NCBI RefSeq assembly: GCF_000725805.1
Contig: NZ_JOFT01000023.1
Coordinates: forward strand, 81,338 to 145,337
Source: Streptomyces xanthophaeus
GTDB lineage: Bacteria; Actinomycetota; Actinomycetes; Streptomycetales; Streptomycetaceae
Direction: 5' to 3'
DNA length: 64,000 bases
The position numbers and the translations under genes were made by a program. Shown piece by piece: positions 18,861 to 27,222 of this stretch (positions within the stretch are counted from its first letter, which is position 1; every line of letters starts with the position of its first letter). A model generated the notes under the pieces. It ran no database searches and was not told the origin of the DNA. It saw only the letters and a list, made by a program, of their open reading frames with translations.

Positions 18861-20042
18861 CTACCGGGGGAGGCGGAAGCCGTCGAAGAGGTCGTCCAGG
18901 CCGCGCAGGGCCAGCCGGTCGGGGACGGCGCGCACCGCGAGGTCGCGCGCAGCCACTGCGAGAGGGCTGCGCAGGGCGCCCAGACGGCCGACCCGGCGGG
19001 CTCGCACGCGCACGGCGTCGGTGCGCTCGCGGCGGGCGGCGGTGTACGCGGCGAGTGCGGCCGGGACGGGGTCCGTACGGTCGGTGCCGTCGCCGGAGGG
19101 CAGCAGGTGGGCGAGGACCACCGCGTCCTCGATGGCCTGGCAGCCACCCTGGCCGAGGTTGGGGGCCATGGCGTGGGCGGCGTCGCCGAGCCAGGCGATC
19201 CGGCCGTGGTGCAGCCGGGGGAGCGGGGCGGCCAGGTCGTAGAGGTCGTTCTGCAGGACGTCGGCTGGGTCGAGCCGTGCGACGTGGTCCAGCAGGGCCG
19301 GAATCGGGTCGTGCCACGCGCCGAAGCGGCGGCGGAGTTCGGCGCGGGCGTCGGCCGGCCGGGTGCCGGCCGGGACGACGGCGGTGGCGTAGAGGTAGAG
19401 CCGGCCGTCGGACAGCGGGGTCACGCCGAAGCGTTCGCCCCGCCCCCAGGTCTCGCTCATGGCCGGTGCCCCGAGGTCCGGGGCGTCGACGAGGGCCCGC
19501 CACGCGGTCTCGCCGATGTAGTGCAGGCCGGGGTGGCCGGGGAAGTGTGCGCGGCGCAGCGGGCTGTGGATGCCGTCGGCCGCGACGACCAGATCGGCGG
19601 GCAGGTCCGGGCCCGCCGACGTCCGGACGGTCGGGCGGCCCGCAGCGTCGTCGACGCCGGTCACGGTGGTGCCGTAGCGCAGGGCCTCCGGAGGCAGGGC
19701 GGCGGCCAGGGCGGCGGTGAAGGCCGGGCGGGGGACGGCGATCGGGGGCATGCCGTAGCGGGCGGCCATGTCCGCGGTGGCCGCCCGGGTGAGCCACCGG
19801 CCGTCGGAGCGGCGTACACCCATCGTCTCCGGGACGGCGCTTCCGGCGGCGCGGGCGGCGTCGACGCCGATGGCGTCCAGTGCGCGCAGGGCGTTGGGGG
19901 CGAGGCCGATCCCGGCGCCGGTGACGGGGAGTTCGGGGGCGCGTTCGCAGACGGTGACCTGCCAGCCGCGGCGGTGCAGTGCGACGGCGGCCGTGAGGCC
20001 GCCGATCCCGGCCCCGGCCACCACCGCGTGACGATTCGGCAT
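18861..20042 (-). CDS. FAD-dependent aromatic-type monooxygenase
   Basis: 393 residues of the PHBH/UbiH flavoprotein group. The Rossmann motif VVAGAGIGGLTAAVALHRRG is at the N-terminus, the DG motif region is VVAADGIHSPLRR, and the ribose-binding GDAAHAMAPNLGQGG is near residue 285. Uses NAD(P)H and O2 to hydroxylate a small, often aromatic, substrate in the cytosol. Strong ribosome binding site (GGAGGGG). A perfect 20-bp palindrome lies 51-70 nt upstream and probably binds a repressor. Substrate unknown. Confidence 0.92.
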   Translation of the reverse strand: MPNRHAVVAGAGIGGLTAAVALHRRGWQVTVCERAPELPVTGAGIGLAPNALRALDAIGVDAARAAGSAVPETMGVRRSDGRWLTRAATADMAARYGMPPIAVPRPAFTAALAAALPPEALRYGTTVTGVDDAAGRPTVRTSAGPDLPADLVVAADGIHSPLRRAHFPGHPGLHYIGETAWRALVDAPDLGAPAMSETWGRGERFGVTPLSDGRLYLYATAVVPAGTRPADARAELRRRFGAWHDPIPALLDHVARLDPADVLQNDLYDLAAPLPRLHHGRIAWLGDAAHAMAPNLGQGGCQAIEDAVVLAHLLPSGDGTDRTDPVPAALAAYTAARRERTDAVRVRARRVGRLGALRSPLAVAARDLAVRAVPDRLALRGLDDLFDGFRLPR

Positions 20043-20092
20043 GGAACACCCCTCCGTCGGGTCCGGGCGCGTCCTCCGCGGCCGCAGGCCCT

Positions 20093-20112
20093 CACTCTAC
20101 ATCTGTAGAGTG
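20093..20112 (-). promoter_or_regulatory. Perfect 20-bp operator-like palindrome
   Basis: CACTCTACATCTGTAGAGTG: two 9-bp perfect arms around TC. It lies 51-70 nt upstream of the monooxygenase ATG, in the place of its promoter, and just after the stop of the AraC gene (20132). The shape (near-contiguous dyad, TACA/TGTA core) suits a TetR- or BlaI-type repressor dimer. Confidence 0.7.
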
Positions 20113-20131
20113 CAGGCGCGTCCACCCCGGT

Positions 20132-21163
20132 TCACGACGGCCGCGCGACGGCGGACGGGGCCGCGGGGACCTGCTGGAGCAGCCTCCACTCGCGCGGCGT
20201 CAGCCCGTAGGCGGCCTGGAACCGCCGGGTGAAGTGGCTGCGGCTGCTGAACCCGCACCGGCCGGCGACCGCCGCGGCCGTGAGCCGGGCGTACCGGGGC
20301 GAGGCCAGCATCCGCCGGGCCTCCTCCAACCGCTCGGCGATGAGCCACTGCTCCAGGCTGATGCCCGCGCGGCCCAGCACGAGGTAGAGCTGACGCAGCG
20401 ACACGGAGTGCTCCGCTGCGATCCGTTCGGGTGTGAGGCCGGGATCGGTGAGGTGCCGCCGCGCGTAGGCCATCACGCGGGTCAGCAGGGTCTCGTGCAT
20501 GGCCGAGCCGACCAGCGGGCTCCGCTCGTCGTGCGCCGCAGACACCAGCAGGGCGCGTACGAGCTCGGTGGTGGCCTGGGCGCACGCCGCGGCCCCGGGA
20601 TCGGCCGCCAGCCGCCCGGGGCTGCGCCACATCCCGCGCAGGTGGTGCAGGACGAGGTCGTACATCGGGCTGGCGCGCAGCCGCAACGACGCCTGCACCA
20701 CGGCCTCGACCGGCAGGCCGAGCCGCTCGACGTCGAACACCATGGCCTGGGAGGCGCCGTCGCCGGACCAGCCGTAGGTGCGCGGCGTCAGCTCGTGGAA
20801 GACGGCCATGTCGTCGGCGCCGAACAGCATCTGCTCTCCCGCGACCTCGGCCCGGCCCAGGCCCCTGGTCTGGAGCGAGACCGAGACCACGGGGCGTGCC
20901 CGGTGGCGGCGTACGTGGGCGGCCGTGCGGCGGAGCGTGAAACCGGAATTGCGCGTGGAGAACATGGGGATGCCGCCCATCTGCCACAGCTCCATCCGCG
21001 CGCGGACCGACCGGGCGGGCGATTCGTGGACGATGTCGTTGGGCACCGACTCGTCCGTCAGCGCGTGGTGGAACGCCTCCACCCGTTCGCCCGGAGCCAC
21101 GGTCTCCAGATCCAGGATCAGCACGGCGCCCCCGCTCGCCGGGCGCCACTGACGGCTCGACAA
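20132..21163 (-). CDS. AraC-family regulator 3
   Basis: 343 residues. TTG start behind GGGAGC. N-terminal ~190 residues form an AraC-binding-like sensor domain, and the HTH pair is at the C-terminus (IAAEHSVSLRQLYLVLG and CGFSSRSHFTRRFQAAYG, ending LTPREWRLL). Transcribed in the same direction as the FAD monooxygenase, 89 nt upstream of its start, so it could control that gene as well as itself. The palindrome between them is not typical of AraC sites. Confidence 0.9.
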   Translation of the reverse strand: MSSRQWRPASGGAVLILDLETVAPGERVEAFHHALTDESVPNDIVHESPARSVRARMELWQMGGIPMFSTRNSGFTLRRTAAHVRRHRARPVVSVSLQTRGLGRAEVAGEQMLFGADDMAVFHELTPRTYGWSGDGASQAMVFDVERLGLPVEAVVQASLRLRASPMYDLVLHHLRGMWRSPGRLAADPGAAACAQATTELVRALLVSAAHDERSPLVGSAMHETLLTRVMAYARRHLTDPGLTPERIAAEHSVSLRQLYLVLGRAGISLEQWLIAERLEEARRMLASPRYARLTAAAVAGRCGFSSRSHFTRRFQAAYGLTPREWRLLQQVPAAPSAVARPS

Positions 21164-21253
21164 GTGATCATGCTCCCAGCGTATTTGATGGCCGGGCGGC
21201 CGAACTCCGCCGAGCGCTGCCGGACGCCGCCGAAGGGGAGCCGTACCTGCAGG

Positions 21254-21411
21254 TCAGGCGGGGGGAGGCGGCAGGTCCACCGCCACCGCCGTGCACAGGC
21301 CGTCGAGGAGCGCGGAGGCGATGTCCACGCGCAGGACGTCCACGCGCAGGACGCCCACCGGGTCGCCGGACGCGCTGTGGATGTCCCGGAGCTGCGTCTG
21401 CGTCGAGCCCG
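21254..21411 (-). pseudogene. Remnant: C-terminal end of an unknown protein
   Basis: About 50 codons in protein-like composition (LRDIHSASGDPVGVLRV at the left part, ending LPPPPA then TGA) with no start upstream on this strand. A short internal tandem duplication gives VLRVD twice. The frame runs into an opposite-strand remnant at ~21411, so the rest of the gene appears to be lost. Family not recognised. Confidence 0.4.
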
Positions 21412-21657
21412 GGCATCATCTCCTTCACCGGCACCGGACTCGTCCTGCGCGGCCCGATGTCCACCGGGGACGGCACCGCGTCCGCCCGCGTCGACGGACT
21501 GCCCGCCGGTACGGTGAAGGCCGTCCACACCGGCGCGTACCCCCCCCGGCACAGGTACCGGACCGTCGACCACCTCACCCCCGGCAGCCACACGGTCACC
21601 GTCACCCAGACCGGCGGCACCTGCCTCCAGCTCGGCTCCGTCACCGTCATCCCGTAG
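21412..21657 (+). pseudogene. Remnant: C-terminal beta-sandwich domain
   Basis: About 81 codons, opening GIISFTGTGLVLRGP and later GSHTVTVTQTG, ending VTVIP. This looks like the end of a secreted carbohydrate-binding or glycosidase beta-sandwich domain. No signal peptide or full-length start remains; an ATG at 21457 gives only 66 residues. It abuts an opposite-strand gene end at ~21411, which suggests a deletion junction. The next gene follows after 12 nt. Confidence 0.45.
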
Positions 21658-21669
21658 ACAGGCCCCGCC

Positions 21670-22473
21670 TTGACGCACCAGACGCACTGGACCGAGTCCG
21701 GCCGCACCGTCGGCGTCCCCCTGGACGAACCGCCGCGCGTGGCCGCGCTCGGCGTCGGCGTGCACGGGACGGCCGGCCGCCTCGACGTCTTCCGGCTGCC
21801 GGACCTGTGGCAGCTCCACCTGTACCGCTACGAGGCCGAACTCACCGTGGACGGGACCGCGCACGCCCTACGGCCCGGCCGCGTGAGCCTGGTGCCGCCC
21901 GGCGCGGTCGTGGGCTACCGCTACCGGGGCCGCTCGGAGCACCTCTACGTGCACTTCGCGCTGCCCGGGACCGGCCCGCTGACCCCCGTACCGGTGGTGC
22001 AGGACGCCGGAGCGCTGACCCCGGCACTGTCCGAACTCCTGCTGCGGGCCGTCGCGTCCGCCCCGCACACCCCGCGCCGGGCGGACGCGCAGGTGTGGGA
22101 CGTGCTGTGGCAGCTGGCGGACCTCGCCGAACCGGCCGGGGGAGTCCCCCGCCCGCATCCGGCGGTCGCGGCGGCGGTGGCGTACATCGAGTCCCGGCTC
22201 GCCGGGCCCGTCACCGTGCCCGAGATCGCCCGCGCCGCGGACGTCTCGCACAACCACCTGCTGCGGCTGTTCCGCGCCGAGACCGGGGGCACCGTGGTGG
22301 CGTACCTCCGGCGTCGGCGTCTGGAGCGCGCCCGTCACCTGCTCCGCGAGTCGACCCTGCCGATCCCCGCGATCGCCGCGGCCGTCGGAATCGGCGACCT
22401 CCAGGCCTTCAACAAGGCCTGCCGCAGCGAACTGGGCGCCTCGCCGCGAGCCGTACGGGCCGGGCGGCCGTGA
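21670..22473 (+). CDS. AraC-family regulator 4 with cupin sensor
   Basis: 267 residues, TTG start. The N-terminal cupin-like domain (~1-110; ALRPGRVSLVPPGAVVGYRY) is typical of sugar-sensing AraC proteins. The C-terminal HTH pair (VPEIARAADVSHNHLLRLF and VGIGDLQAFNKACRSELG) is complete. Its stop lies 2 nt from the stop of a convergent GH29 fucosidase. Regulation of that enzyme by its sugar is a reasonable inference. Confidence 0.92.
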   Translation: MTHQTHWTESGRTVGVPLDEPPRVAALGVGVHGTAGRLDVFRLPDLWQLHLYRYEAELTVDGTAHALRPGRVSLVPPGAVVGYRYRGRSEHLYVHFALPGTGPLTPVPVVQDAGALTPALSELLLRAVASAPHTPRRADAQVWDVLWQLADLAEPAGGVPRPHPAVAAAVAYIESRLAGPVTVPEIARAADVSHNHLLRLFRAETGGTVVAYLRRRRLERARHLLRESTLPIPAIAAAVGIGDLQAFNKACRSELGASPRAVRAGRP

Positions 22474-22475
22474 CC

Positions 22476-23747
22476 TCAGTCCCGTCCGGGACCCCGGTAG
22501 AGGTCCAGCCGCCCGTCGAGCTCCACGGCGAGCACGGTCGCCTGCTCGTCCACGTCCCCGGGCGCCGGGGCATCGATCCACAGCACCCCCGGCACCTCAC
22601 CGAGGCCGCCGGTCACCCGGTGCCCGAGCTCCGCGCCGGTGCCGAGCACCGAGACCCGGCGCACCCGGCTGCGCAGACCGCGCAGGGACACGGCCTCGCG
22701 GGGCGGGTCGAAGCAGACCAGGTACAGGGTGCGGCCGTCCGCGGACAGGGTGCTCGGCCCGTAGTGGTGCCCGGCGGGGAGCCCGGCCACGGTGGAGAAG
22801 ACGGCCTCGGAATGCGCCGCGATCCACGCACCGAGCCCCTCCAGCCGCTCCACCTGCTCCTGCGGGATGGTGCCGTCCTCCCGCGGGCCGACCGCCAGCA
22901 GCAGGTTCCCGCCCATGCCGATCGTCTCCGTGAAGTAGCGCACCAGCTGGCGGACCGACTTGTGCTCCTGGTCCTGCGGCTGGAAGCCCCAGGAACCGTT
23001 CAGCGTCAGGCACAGCTCCCACGGCCCGGCCGGCCGCTCCAGGGGGACCCCCTGCTCGGGGGTCGCGTAGTCGCCGTGGCTCAGCATCCGGGCATTGAGC
23101 ACCGTCTCCGGGTTCCCCTCCAGGATCTGTGCGGCGAGCCGCCCCATGCCCCACTGCTCCTCGCTGCGCTCCCACTCGCCGTCGAACCACAGCAGGTCGG
23201 GGCCGAACCGCGAGACCAACTCGCCGACCTGGGCGTCCCGGTACGCCAGGTACCGGGCCCAGGCCTCGGGGTACTCCTTGCCGTCCGCCGGGGCGACGAG
23301 CGGGTGGACGGCCACGTCCTCGTTCGGCGGCTGCGGGTGGACCACGCTCGCGTAGTCCGGGTGGCTCCAGTCCGAATGCGAGTAGTACAGGCCCACCTTG
23401 AGGCCCTCCTCGCGCAGTGCCCCGGTGTACTCGGCGACCAGGTCGCGCCGGGCCGGGGTGCGCCGTACGACGTTCAGGTCGCTGACGGCGGTGTCCCACA
23501 GGCAGACGCCGTCGTGGTGCCGGGCGGTGAGCACGGCGTACCGGGCGCCCGCCCGGGTGAAGAGCTTCGCCCAGGCGCGGGCGTCGAAGGCGGAGGCGGT
23601 GAACCCGGCGAGCTGGCCCATGTACTCCTCCCGTGACAGCTCGCCGCTGTAGAGCGACCAGGACTCGGCGACGCCGTCGACGGCGTAGATCCCGTAGTGG
23701 AGGAAAATGCCCAGTTTGGCATCGGTGAACCAGGGCTGCATCGGCAC
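22476..23747 (-). CDS. GH29 alpha-L-fucosidase
   Basis: 423 residues. Opens with the family block WFTDAKLGIFLHYGIYAVDG; later YAVLTARHHDGVCLWD and DLLWFDGEWE, where the Asp of WFDG is the expected nucleophile. Removes alpha-L-fucose by a retaining mechanism. No signal peptide, so it acts in the cytosol on imported oligosaccharides. GTG start with GAGGAG 8 nt upstream; the internal ATG two codons later is less well placed. A perfect 45-bp tandem duplication lies in the leader. Convergent with an AraC regulator. Confidence 0.92.
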   Translation of the reverse strand: MPMQPWFTDAKLGIFLHYGIYAVDGVAESWSLYSGELSREEYMGQLAGFTASAFDARAWAKLFTRAGARYAVLTARHHDGVCLWDTAVSDLNVVRRTPARRDLVAEYTGALREEGLKVGLYYSHSDWSHPDYASVVHPQPPNEDVAVHPLVAPADGKEYPEAWARYLAYRDAQVGELVSRFGPDLLWFDGEWERSEEQWGMGRLAAQILEGNPETVLNARMLSHGDYATPEQGVPLERPAGPWELCLTLNGSWGFQPQDQEHKSVRQLVRYFTETIGMGGNLLLAVGPREDGTIPQEQVERLEGLGAWIAAHSEAVFSTVAGLPAGHHYGPSTLSADGRTLYLVCFDPPREAVSLRGLRSRVRRVSVLGTGAELGHRVTGGLGEVPGVLWIDAPAPGDVDEQATVLAVELDGRLDLYRGPGRD

Positions 23748-23760
23748 GGTCGTAACTCCT

Positions 23761-23850
23761 CTGGGAGGTGGGAACGCGGAGGTGGGGCGGGCCCCGGCCC
23801 CACCTCTGGGAGGTGGGAACGCGGAGGTGGGGCGGGCCCCGGCCCCACCT
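23761..23850. repeat. Perfect 2 x 45-bp tandem duplication in fucosidase leader
   Basis: Positions 23761-23805 and 23806-23850 are identical. Each copy contains an inverted repeat, AGGTGGGGC paired with GCCCCACCT around 8 nt. It lies 14-103 nt upstream of the GTG start, where RNA hairpins or a dimeric regulator could act. Confidence 0.9.
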
Positions 23851-23932
23851 CGACGCTAGGTCCGTCCCACTGCCCGGCGGGTGGGTGCCACTCACCAAAA
23901 CTGGTCGGTTCTCACCATCGGGGCCCGGCGGG

Positions 23933-24244
23933 TCAGTCCTGCGGACGGGAAACCTGCTGGGACCGCAGCCACTCCTCGACCCCGCCCGCACGAGCCGCGG
24001 CAGCCGGCCGACGGGACGCGGTGGCGGGTGCCGTCCGGGGCGGGACGACCAGGAGGTCCGGGCGTCCGCCGGTACCGGCGAGCAGGACCAGCTTGCTGGG
24101 GCCCTGTTCGGTGAACCAGCCCACGTGCAGCGTGCGCCCGTCCACGGCGACGGTGTGCGGGACGACCTGGGCTGTCCGCCCTACTCCGGTGCAGAGCTCG
24201 GATACCGGTCTGCTTGCGCAGGGGTCGGCTGTTCCGGACGGCAC
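23933..24244 (-). CDS. Hypothetical small protein
   Basis: 103 residues if started at GTG 24244. The middle (VDGRTLHVGWFTEQGPSKL, then VLLAGTGGRPDLLVVPP) has normal protein composition; the tail is Ala/Arg-rich. It overlaps the end of the amidohydrolase frame by 64 nt, and no clear ribosome binding site is seen, so a later start or a gene remnant is possible. Family not recognised. Confidence 0.4.
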   Translation of the reverse strand: MPSGTADPCASRPVSELCTGVGRTAQVVPHTVAVDGRTLHVGWFTEQGPSKLVLLAGTGGRPDLLVVPPRTAPATASRRPAAAARAGGVEEWLRSQQVSRPQD

Positions 24245-25461
24245 GATCGGAGCTCATGGCGGGGCAGGCGCCGTCCGGGGCTGAACGGGCGGCCTCCGGC
24301 GACGACGAGGCGGACCGAGCGCAGGGCTTGCACGTCGGAGAGCGGGTTGCCGTCCACGACGAGGAGGTCGGCGCGGTGGCCCGCCGTGAGCCGGCCCGTG
24401 TCGTGGGAGATGCCCAGGGCCTGCGCCGCGCCCGTCGTGGCCAGGTCGATGATCTCGGCCGGTGTCATCCCGATGTGCTCGAAGAACTCCAGGCTGGAGA
24501 CGAAGCCGTCGAAGACGGCCCGGGAGACCCCGGCATCGGTACCGGGGATGAGCCGTACGCCGCGCCGCGCCATCCAGCGGATCCGGCCGAACATCTCCTC
24601 GGCCCGTTCCCGGCCGAAGCGCTCAGCGAAGCCCCGCCAGTCGGGGCTGGCCGCCGGGCCGACCGCGATGCCCCGGGCGGCGATCGCGGCCACCAGGTCC
24701 TCCCGTACGTCGAACCCGTCGCGCGCCATCCAGGTGCAGTGCTCGATGGTGTCCACCCCGGCGGCCACCGCGGCCTCGATGCCCTCGGTGCCGTGGGCGT
24801 GCGCGGCGACGGGCAGGCCGAACCGCTGCGCCTCCTCCACGACGAGCCGTAGCTCCTGCGTCGTGAACTGGGCCTGCCAGACGGGAGGGCCGCCCTTGGT
24901 GATGCCGCCGCCGGTGGCCATCACCTTGATGAGGTCCACTCCGCTCTCCGCGTTGCGGCGGACCGCGGCCCGGATGGCGTCCGCCCCCTCGACCTCGCCG
25001 CCGAGGAACCAGCAGTGCCCGCCGGGCCCGGTCAGCGGAGTGCCGGCGGCGAGGACGCGCGGCCCGGGGAGCAGCCCGGCCGCGATCTCCTCCCGCAGGC
25101 GCACCGCGAGCCCGCCCCGGTCACCGAGGTCGCGCACCGTGGTCACGCCCGTGCCGAGGAGCCGCAACGCCCGCTCGGCCATCCCCGGGTACAACTCGGT
25201 GTCGGTGGCGGCCCGCAGGGTTTCCACGGGATCGGGCCCGGCGTCGAGTGCGAGGTGGACGTGGGTGTCGATGAGCCCCGGCAGCAGGGTGCCCTCCGGA
25301 AACGCCAGCCGGGGCACGTCCGGCCCGGCCTGCGCCTCGACCGTGGCGCGCGGCCCGGCCGCCGCGATCACGCCCTTGTCGACGAGGACGGCGCCGTCGG
25401 CGGTCTCCCGCCCACCGGGTCCGGTCACCATCCGCCCCGCTGACACCACTGCCCGCATCAT
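24181..25461 (-). CDS. Amidohydrolase (imidazolonepropionase/prolidase-like)
   Basis: 426 residues. TIM-barrel metal hydrolase with all expected ligands: DTHVHL, the Lys of DLIKVMATGG, VAAHAHG, EHCTWM and the Asp of GTDAG. Ends in the small beta domain (GHRADLLVVDGNPLSD). This subfamily cleaves Xaa-Pro or cyclic amides and acts in the cytosol. Two ATGs in tandem (25461 and 25458); the second has better spacing from GGGGAGG. Function beyond the superfamily is uncertain. Confidence 0.9.
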   Translation of the reverse strand: MMRAVVSAGRMVTGPGGRETADGAVLVDKGVIAAAGPRATVEAQAGPDVPRLAFPEGTLLPGLIDTHVHLALDAGPDPVETLRAATDTELYPGMAERALRLLGTGVTTVRDLGDRGGLAVRLREEIAAGLLPGPRVLAAGTPLTGPGGHCWFLGGEVEGADAIRAAVRRNAESGVDLIKVMATGGGITKGGPPVWQAQFTTQELRLVVEEAQRFGLPVAAHAHGTEGIEAAVAAGVDTIEHCTWMARDGFDVREDLVAAIAARGIAVGPAASPDWRGFAERFGRERAEEMFGRIRWMARRGVRLIPGTDAGVSRAVFDGFVSSLEFFEHIGMTPAEIIDLATTGAAQALGISHDTGRLTAGHRADLLVVDGNPLSDVQALRSVRLVVAGGRPFSPGRRLPRHELRSCRPEQPTPAQADRYPSSAPE

Positions 25462-26004
25462 GAACCTCCCCGCACGGTCTGCGCGCCCGACACTACGGCC
25501 AACTGCCGTACCACGTCTGCGAGATCGCCGTCATGGTTCGCCGCGAACGGACGAGCGGCGGGCCCCCCACGCCGTGCAGAGCCATATCGGGACCGCAGGC
25601 GCGCGCATGCCGACTGACGATCATTGGCCGATCATGACTGGCTTAAGGATCGAATTTGAGCCAAGTTGACCCAGAAGGATCGTTTCATTACCCGCAAACC
25701 AGCCCTAATCGCGGGCCGAGGACGGCTACGTGGGGTTGCGGATTGGCCGGGGTGGGCGCACGTTTTGGAGCACCGAAGGGTGGGACCGGTTCGGCGATCG
25801 TCAGCCTATGGGCTGTCTCGGAGGGAGAAGTCATGTTCCAGGAACTGGCATGCGCGATCCTCGTCCAGTTCCCGATCAAGGGGCATGACCCGGACGCGCC
25901 AGAGACCGGCCACGGGATGATCTCGAACTCGTGACGGCGCGTCACCGGTTTGTATCGCTGGTACACGCACCACCGGCGCGCGCCGAAAGGGAAGCAGGGA
26001 TCTC
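25462..26004. other. Upstream region of the terpene synthase gene
   Basis: About 540 bases, less GC-rich than its surroundings at 25600-25720. It holds CGATCAT twice, 11 bp apart (25618 and 25629), AAGGATCG twice (25645 and 25674), TTGACC at 25666-25671 as a possible -35, and the small dyad GTGACG-GCG-CGTCAC (25931-25945). One 33-codon ORF with a strong ribosome binding site is listed separately. Nothing else coding was seen. Confidence 0.5.
25833..25934 (+). CDS. Possible 33-residue peptide
   Basis: ATG preceded by GGAGGGAG with 5-nt spacing, one of the best ribosome binding sites here. It encodes 33 residues starting MFQELACAILVQFPIKG and ending MISNS. It lies 70 nt upstream of the terpene synthase on the same strand. 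It may be a leader peptide, a small regulatory protein or the stump of an older gene. No known family. Confidence 0.3.
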   Translation: MFQELACAILVQFPIKGHDPDAPETGHGMISNS

Positions 26005-27090
26005 ATGACAGTGCAGGCCATCAAGCTGCCCATACTGCGGATGCCGTACCCGGTGCGGGTGAATCCGTCTCTGCTGGCCCTGCACGAGGAGACCGAGACG
26101 TGGGCGCGAGAGATGGGCATGCTGGACAGCGACGAAGCACCGTCGGCCCACCGGGCCATCTGGACCCGGTCCCAGTTCCACGCAATGGCCGTTGACCGGC
26201 TGACCGCCTGGGCCCTTCCTGATGCCTCACCCGCCGACCTCCGGCTCAATCACCGGTTCAACCTCTGGGCTCTGGCCTGGGACGACTACTTCGCCTCCGC
26301 CTTCAAACGGACGGGCGACCTCGCAGGCGCCCAAGCCTTCACCGACCGCCTCCATGCCTTCCTGCCGCTGGAGCCGGGCGCCCGGTTGCCGGAGCCGACC
26401 AATGCCGTCGAAAGGGGCATGGCCGACCTCCAGCAACGACTGTTCCCCCCGAGACTGGCGCACTGGCAGCAGGGGCTCAACCGCGCCCTGGCAAGGTACA
26501 TCGACGCGGGAGTCCAGGAACTGGCCAACAGCCGCGCCGGCCGTGTCCCGGACCTCATCGAGTATGCCCAGTTCCGCCGTGAAAGCTTTGCCGCCTATAC
26601 CGCCCCCTACTCCGTGGAACTCTCCACCGGTGCACGGATCCCTGAGCAGATCCGGCACAGCCGAGCCTTCCGTGCGTTGCTCGACGCCTTCATGGACTAC
26701 ATGGGGATGGCGAACGACATCGCCTCCTATCAGCGGGAGGTCCATGACGAACACGACGTCAACAACCTCGTCATAGTCCTCCAGGCGTCCCTGGGCCTAT
26801 CCGTCCAGGAGGCGATGCATGCGGCCGCCGAACTGGTGACCGCCCGACTGCGCCACTTCGAGCACCTCACACGGAGCGAACTGCCCACGGTCGTCCAGCG
26901 AGCCGGGCTGAACCAGGGCGAACGGATCGAGCTGGAGTCGTGGCTCCGGGGTGCTTGCAGTTTCCTGTCCGGCCTCCATGCGTGGTACACCGGGGCGCCT
27001 CGCTACGCTCCGGCAGACGGTCCGTCCCAAGAGCAGCGGACTTCCACCGCCGCTGTGCCCACCGGCGGGCGTTGTGTCTCGGTGTCATGA
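26005..27090 (+). CDS. Class I terpene synthase family protein
   Basis: 361 residues with the bacterial terpene cyclase fold. The aspartate-rich motif reads WDDYFAS: the two Asp are present but the third acidic residue is missing. The NSE motif NDIASYQRE is complete (residues ~239-247), and the C-terminal WYTGAPRY has the RY pair that senses pyrophosphate. It would cyclise farnesyl or geranyl diphosphate, with Mg2+ mainly held by NSE. The C-terminal ~30 residues are disordered. It is convergent with a P450 and a conservon, an association known in Streptomyces. The product cannot be predicted. Confidence 0.85.
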   Translation: MTVQAIKLPILRMPYPVRVNPSLLALHEETETWAREMGMLDSDEAPSAHRAIWTRSQFHAMAVDRLTAWALPDASPADLRLNHRFNLWALAWDDYFASAFKRTGDLAGAQAFTDRLHAFLPLEPGARLPEPTNAVERGMADLQQRLFPPRLAHWQQGLNRALARYIDAGVQELANSRAGRVPDLIEYAQFRRESFAAYTAPYSVELSTGARIPEQIRHSRAFRALLDAFMDYMGMANDIASYQREVHDEHDVNNLVIVLQASLGLSVQEAMHAAAELVTARLRHFEHLTRSELPTVVQRAGLNQGERIELESWLRGACSFLSGLHAWYTGAPRYAPADGPSQEQRTSTAAVPTGGRCVSVS

Positions 27091-27222
27091 GGTCTCGTCA
27101 TGAGGCCTCACGACGTCGACCCACGCGTGAGGGCGCCGCACCAGCTCGAAGGAGGCTGCCGACCCACGCCGTCCGGCAGCCTCCTCGGCTGTGATGCTCG
27201 GTTCCGATGCGAGCTGCGAGGC

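Noticed and set aside
24181..24244. A protein fusion of the small ORF at 23933 with the amidohydrolase
   Set aside because: The frames differ and the amidohydrolase has its own stop at 24181.
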